This document shows positions 7,073-9,527 of a stretch of 9,527 nt of DNA, in pieces. The notes beneath the pieces were generated by a model. That model had not been told where the DNA came from. It ran no database searches and worked only from the letters and a program-made list of their open reading frames with translations. How positions within the stretch are numbered: position 1 is the stretch's first letter; each line of letters starts with the position of its first letter. Source of the stretch: CAZTCJ01 sp964612085 (GTDB lineage Bacteria > Pseudomonadota > Alphaproteobacteria > JAJFIK01); contig CAZTCJ010000119.1 in the NCBI GenBank assembly GCA_964612085.1, positions 1-9,527 on the forward strand, written 5' to 3'. The position numbers were made by a program, and so were the translations under genes.

Positions 7073-8794
7073 ATGGGCATGGGATCGGACACGCAACTTG
7101 AACTGAACCTGCCGGCACCGCCCGCGACTGGGGAAACGCCTCTGGTCCCCGCGCGCATGGTTAATGAGTGGGTTTATTGCCCGCGTCTGGCCTGGCTCGA
7201 ATGGGCGGCCGGTGAATGGGCCGATAGCGGTGATACGGCGCAAGGCAAACGCGTCCACGCCCGGGTCGATCAGCAGGGCCCGGCCCTGCCCGCACCGGAC
7301 GATCTGGCGGATGCCGAGCCGTTCAAGACGCGCGCCCTCACGCTTTCGTCCGAGAGCCTCGGTCTCATCGCCAAGATCGACCTTCTCGAAGCGGACGAGA
7401 CCGGCGTCACACTGGTCGACTACAAGAAAGGCAAACGGCCCCATGTGGCCGGCGGCGTCTACGATCCGGAGAAAGTGCAGCTCTGCGCTCAGGCGCTGGT
7501 GCTTGAAGATAACGGCTATACGGTCGAGGGCGCCTTTATCTGGTTCGCCGCCAGCCGCGAGCGCGTGCCCGTGCCCCTCGACGAGGCCCTCCGGGACCAG
7601 ACGAAACGCGCCATTGCCGAGTTGCGTCTCGCTGCCGCCACCCCCAAACCGCCGCCGCCGCTTGAGAACAGCCGGAAATGCGTGCACTGCTCGCTCGCTG
7701 GGATCTGCCTGCCTGACGAGGTGAATTTCTTCCGCAAGGGCCTGGCGCCCCGCCCTCTCAATCCGTCCGACGATCCGGCCCTGCCTCTTTATGTTCAGAC
7801 GCCCGGCGGCCGCGTGCGCAAAAGCGGCGAGCAGCTCATTATCGAAACCGAAGACGAAAAGCGCGACGTGCTGCTCATCGATGTCTCCCAGCTCGTGCTC
7901 ATGGGACCCGTCACGCTCACCACTCCGGCCCTCCACGAGCTCATGCGCCGGGAAATCCCCGTGACGTTCTTGAGCTCGGGCGGCTGGTTTCTTGGCCATG
8001 CCCATGGCGCCGGGCACCGCAACATCGATGTGCGCACCGCCCAGTTCAAAGCCAGCTTCGACGACACGGCCTGCCTGCGCTTCGCCCGCTCTCTCGTCAA
8101 CGCCAAGATCCGCAATCAGCGCAGTTTTTTGCGCCGCAATTGGAAGGACACGGACCGAGCAGCCGCGCGCGATGGCCATCTGACGGCGCTCAAGCGTCTG
8201 GCCGAGAAAGCGCCTCATGCGGACAATCTGTCCAGCCTGCTCGGCATCGAGGGCGAGGCGGCCGCGCTGTATTTTCAGGATTTTGAAGCCCTCTTTTCCG
8301 ATCCGTCCCGCGACGATCTACCTGCTTTCCACTTCAAGACACGCAATCGCAGACCGCCAACCGACCCGGTAAACGCTCTGCTCTCACTCGGATACGCCAT
8401 GCTGACCCGGACCTTCGTGGTCGCGCTCTCCGCCGTCGGTCTCGATCCTTACCGCGGCTTTTATCATCAGCCCCGGTTCGGCCGGCCCGCCCTTGCGCTC
8501 GATATGATGGAACCGTTCCGGCCCATTCTTGCAGACTCCACGGTCGTACAAGCCATTAACAATGGCGAGATCAAACAGTCAGACTTCATCTTTTCGGGCC
8601 AGGCCTGCGCGCTCAAGCCCGCCGGCCGCAAGACCTTCATTGCCGCCTTCGAGCGCCGCCTTGATCAGGAGGCCACCCACCCGCTTTTCGGATACCGCGT
8701 CTCCATGCGGCGCATGATCGAAGTCCAGTGTCGCCTGCTCAGCCGGTACCTGCTTGGTGAACTCGATCCGTATCCCCATTATCTCCCTCGGTGA
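7073..8794 (+). CDS. cas4-cas1: Cas4-Cas1 fusion, adaptation nuclease-integrase
   Basis: A 573-residue fusion typical of type I-G/I-U. The N-terminal Cas4 part (about 25-218) is a RecB-like nuclease that processes prespacer ends and selects the PAM. It shows C36 (in NEWVYCPR), H62, D103, the VDYKKG motif (115-120), Q136, and the cysteine cluster C203, C206, C212; the four cysteines should bind an iron-sulfur cluster. The Cas1 integrase starts near 240. Its metal-binding residues appear intact: E393 in LLGIEGEAA (389-397), H465 in FYHQPRFGRP, and D477 in LALDMMEPFRP (474-484). After a linker of about 25 residues no domain is broken. The start could be 7073 or Met3 at 7079, which lies 6 nt after GGGGG and has better spacing. 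It is the first gene of the rightward operon, and its TGA overlaps a GTG that could start cas2. In this family the fusion couples PAM checking to integration. Confidence 0.96.
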   Translation: MGMGSDTQLELNLPAPPATGETPLVPARMVNEWVYCPRLAWLEWAAGEWADSGDTAQGKRVHARVDQQGPALPAPDDLADAEPFKTRALTLSSESLGLIAKIDLLEADETGVTLVDYKKGKRPHVAGGVYDPEKVQLCAQALVLEDNGYTVEGAFIWFAASRERVPVPLDEALRDQTKRAIAELRLAAATPKPPPPLENSRKCVHCSLAGICLPDEVNFFRKGLAPRPLNPSDDPALPLYVQTPGGRVRKSGEQLIIETEDEKRDVLLIDVSQLVLMGPVTLTTPALHELMRREIPVTFLSSGGWFLGHAHGAGHRNIDVRTAQFKASFDDTACLRFARSLVNAKIRNQRSFLRRNWKDTDRAAARDGHLTALKRLAEKAPHADNLSSLLGIEGEAAALYFQDFEALFSDPSRDDLPAFHFKTRNRRPPTDPVNALLSLGYAMLTRTFVVALSAVGLDPYRGFYHQPRFGRPALALDMMEPFRPILADSTVVQAINNGEIKQSDFIFSGQACALKPAGRKTFIAAFERRLDQEATHPLFGYRVSMRRMIEVQCRLLSRYLLGELDPYPHYLPR

Positions 8795-8799
8795 TCACA

Positions 8800-9093
8800 A
8801 TGGCCAACGAACGTCTCTACATTGTGGCCTATGACATCGGCGATCAACGCCGCTGGCGGCGCGTCTTCAAGACCATGAAAGGCTATGGACGCTGGCTGCA
8901 GTTGTCGGTTTTCCAATGCCGATTGTCGGCACGCCGCCGGGCCGATCTGGGCGCTGCTCTCGAAGCTCTTATCAAGCCACAGGAAGACCATGTGCTCATC
9001 ATTGATCTCGGTCCTGCCGAGGCCGTGGACCCCAGAATCGAAAGCTTCGGCAAACCCTTTGAATCGGTTAAAAGAGAAGCCATTGTTATCTGA
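8800..9093 (+). CDS. cas2: Cas2, adaptation complex subunit
   Basis: A 97-residue Cas2, the small ferredoxin-like protein whose dimer bridges two Cas1 dimers in the spacer integration complex. The N-terminal strand LYIVAYDIGD (6-15) carries the conserved Asp12, and the amphipathic helix and strand follow with KGYGRWLQLSVFQCRL (27-42), a standard Cas2 pattern. Length is normal for the family. I chose the ATG at 8800 because it places the first strand near residue 6, as is usual. An in-frame GTG at 8791 overlaps the cas4-cas1 stop by 4 nt (GTGA) and would add three residues; translational coupling makes it a real alternative. There is no clear Shine-Dalgarno for either. The leader and array follow on the same strand. 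Confidence 0.94.
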   Translation: MANERLYIVAYDIGDQRRWRRVFKTMKGYGRWLQLSVFQCRLSARRRADLGAALEALIKPQEDHVLIIDLGPAEAVDPRIESFGKPFESVKREAIVI

Positions 9094-9260
9094 AGGGGAC
9101 GGCGTTGGGCCGGGAGGCTGCCGAAGCCGGGTTGCTGCCGGTGGATGTGCGAGGGCTCTGGTGCGCCGTTTTTTCCAGGGACCGCTCGCGGCCTGCAACT
9201 CCTTGCGATTCCTTCGTTCTTTGATAGTGTGAAGATGTTTGGCGTTTCTTTCAGAATGCC

Positions 9261-9292
9261 CTTTGCAAGAGGACGTGACACCTCTCGCAAAG
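9261..9292. repeat. Imperfect inverted repeat in the leader
   Basis: Arms CTTTGCAAGAGG (9261-9272) and CCTCTCGCAAAG (9281-9292) pair over 11 of 12 positions, the one mismatch being A9267 against C9286, around the 8-nt spacer ACGTGACA. No T-run follows, so it does not look like an ordinary intrinsic terminator. It lies 43-74 nt upstream of the first repeat, where a protein-binding site for integration or array transcription could sit. Confidence 0.7.
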
Positions 9293-9306
9293 CGGTATAT
9301 TTACCC

Positions 9307-9334
9307 CATGCTTTCAACAGCATGTAGGAATGCT
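9307..9334. repeat. Alternating short inverted repeats at the leader-repeat junction
   Basis: CATGCT (9307-9312) pairs perfectly with AGCATG (9319-9324) around a 6-nt loop. The same middle arm, AGCAT (9319-9323), also pairs with ATGCT (9330-9334), the last five leader bases before the first repeat. The two hairpins exclude each other, and ATGCT is a direct repeat at 9308-9312 and 9330-9334. Confidence 0.6.
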
Positions 9335-9527
9335 GTCATCCGGGGCCTGAGTGCCCCGGCCTCATTGAAGCTTAATTCGCGCCTCAATTTCCCGCTGATC
9401 CAATCCCCGTCATCCGGGGCCTGAGTGCCCCGGCCTCATTGAAGCGCATAAATTGGGCTCCTTAAGGTCTTGGCATGAAGTAGTGTCATCCGGGGCCTGA
9501 GTGCCCCGGCCTCATTGAAGCAGGAAA
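9335..9527 (+). CRISPR. CRISPR array, leader end, three identical 37-nt repeats; continues past the right edge
   Basis: Repeats at 9335-9371, 9409-9445 and 9485-9521 are identical over 37 nt, beginning GTCATCCGGG and ending CCTCATTGAAGC; flanking bases differ, which fixes the unit length. Spacers are 9372-9408 (37 nt), 9446-9484 (39 nt) and the first 6 nt of a third. Within the repeat, CCGGGGC (bases 6-12) and GCCCCGG (19-25) form a perfect 7-bp stem with the loop CTGAGT. The 12 nt after the stem end in ATTGAAGC, the form of an 8-nt 5' crRNA handle left by Cas6-type cleavage. The strand is set by this 3' end and by the leader and cas2 lying upstream. The spacers nearest the leader should be the newest. 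Total array length cannot be seen. Confidence 0.98.

Larger units (their letters stand above)
9094..9334 (+). promoter_or_regulatory. CRISPR leader between cas2 and the first repeat
   Basis: A 241-nt non-coding stretch on the array's 5' side. The first half (to about 9200) is GC-rich and shows no convincing gene or terminator; the second half is richer in A and T, as leaders usually are. Small open frames crossing it show no recognisable protein and run into the repeats. It holds a 12-bp imperfect inverted repeat (9261-9292), a TATATT candidate -10 box (9296-9301, no clear -35) and a set of short inverted repeats touching the first CRISPR repeat (9307-9334). It should carry the array promoter and the sequences that direct integration by Cas1-Cas2. 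Since cas2 is on the same strand, readthrough from the cas operon is possible. Confidence 0.75.

Noticed and set aside
7795..8115. Further minus-strand and alternative-frame ORFs within cas4-cas1
   Set aside because: They overlap the Cas1 catalytic region and look like GC-skewed frame shadows.
7064..8218. Long open frame of 384 codons on the minus strand opposite cas4-cas1
   Set aside because: It is antisense to a clearly conserved gene in GC-rich DNA, where stop codons are rare in the mirror frame, and the protein has no recognisable domain.
9261..9301. Leader inverted repeat as an intrinsic terminator for cas2
   Set aside because: The stem is not followed by a run of T residues, and the downstream sequence is a mixed TATATTTA segment.
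9145..9424. Short open frames running from the leader into the CRISPR repeats
   Set aside because: They translate through leader and repeats, have no recognisable product, and the repeat structure explains the sequence.

Overview
The window holds most of one CRISPR-Cas locus of type I-G (called I-U in older schemes), in the variant that carries csb3 rather than csx17. The DNA is GC-rich and dense, with overlapping genes. The protein families and a repeat ending in ATTGAAGC fit a high-GC Gram-negative bacterium, probably a proteobacterium and perhaps an alphaproteobacterium. That placement is an inference from style and carries low confidence.

Layout. The locus is two divergent operons around a control region at 6911-7072. 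The interference operon runs leftward: cas3 (6910-4043), csb3 (4050-3193), csb1/cas7 (3196-2093) and csb2/cas5-cas6 (2078 to the left edge). Its genes overlap by 8 and 4 nt and are then separated by 14 nt. csb2 has no stop codon before base 1, so it is cut by the window edge. Positions 1-2078 would look gene-free if only closed reading frames were counted, but I translated the whole stretch and it is one uninterrupted coding region. The adaptation operon runs rightward: a cas4-cas1 fusion (7073-8794), cas2 (8800-9093), a leader of about 240 nt, and a CRISPR array starting at 9335. Three identical 37-nt repeats are visible and the array continues past the right edge.

How it works together (known for type I, applied here by homology). 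Cas4-Cas1 and Cas2 trim new spacers and insert them at the leader end of the array. The Cas6-like part of Csb2 probably processes the array transcript. Csb1 (backbone), Csb2 and Csb3 (putative large subunit) form the crRNA-guided complex. Cas3 is recruited to unwind and cut the target; here its HD nuclease lies at the C-terminus, after the helicase.

The family composition is known, so this is not a new system type. The less expected details are an A8 tract in cas3 between helicase and nuclease where loss of one A gives an immediate stop, a 12-bp imperfect inverted repeat in the leader, mutually exclusive hairpins ending exactly at the first repeat, and hairpins just upstream of both divergent start codons.
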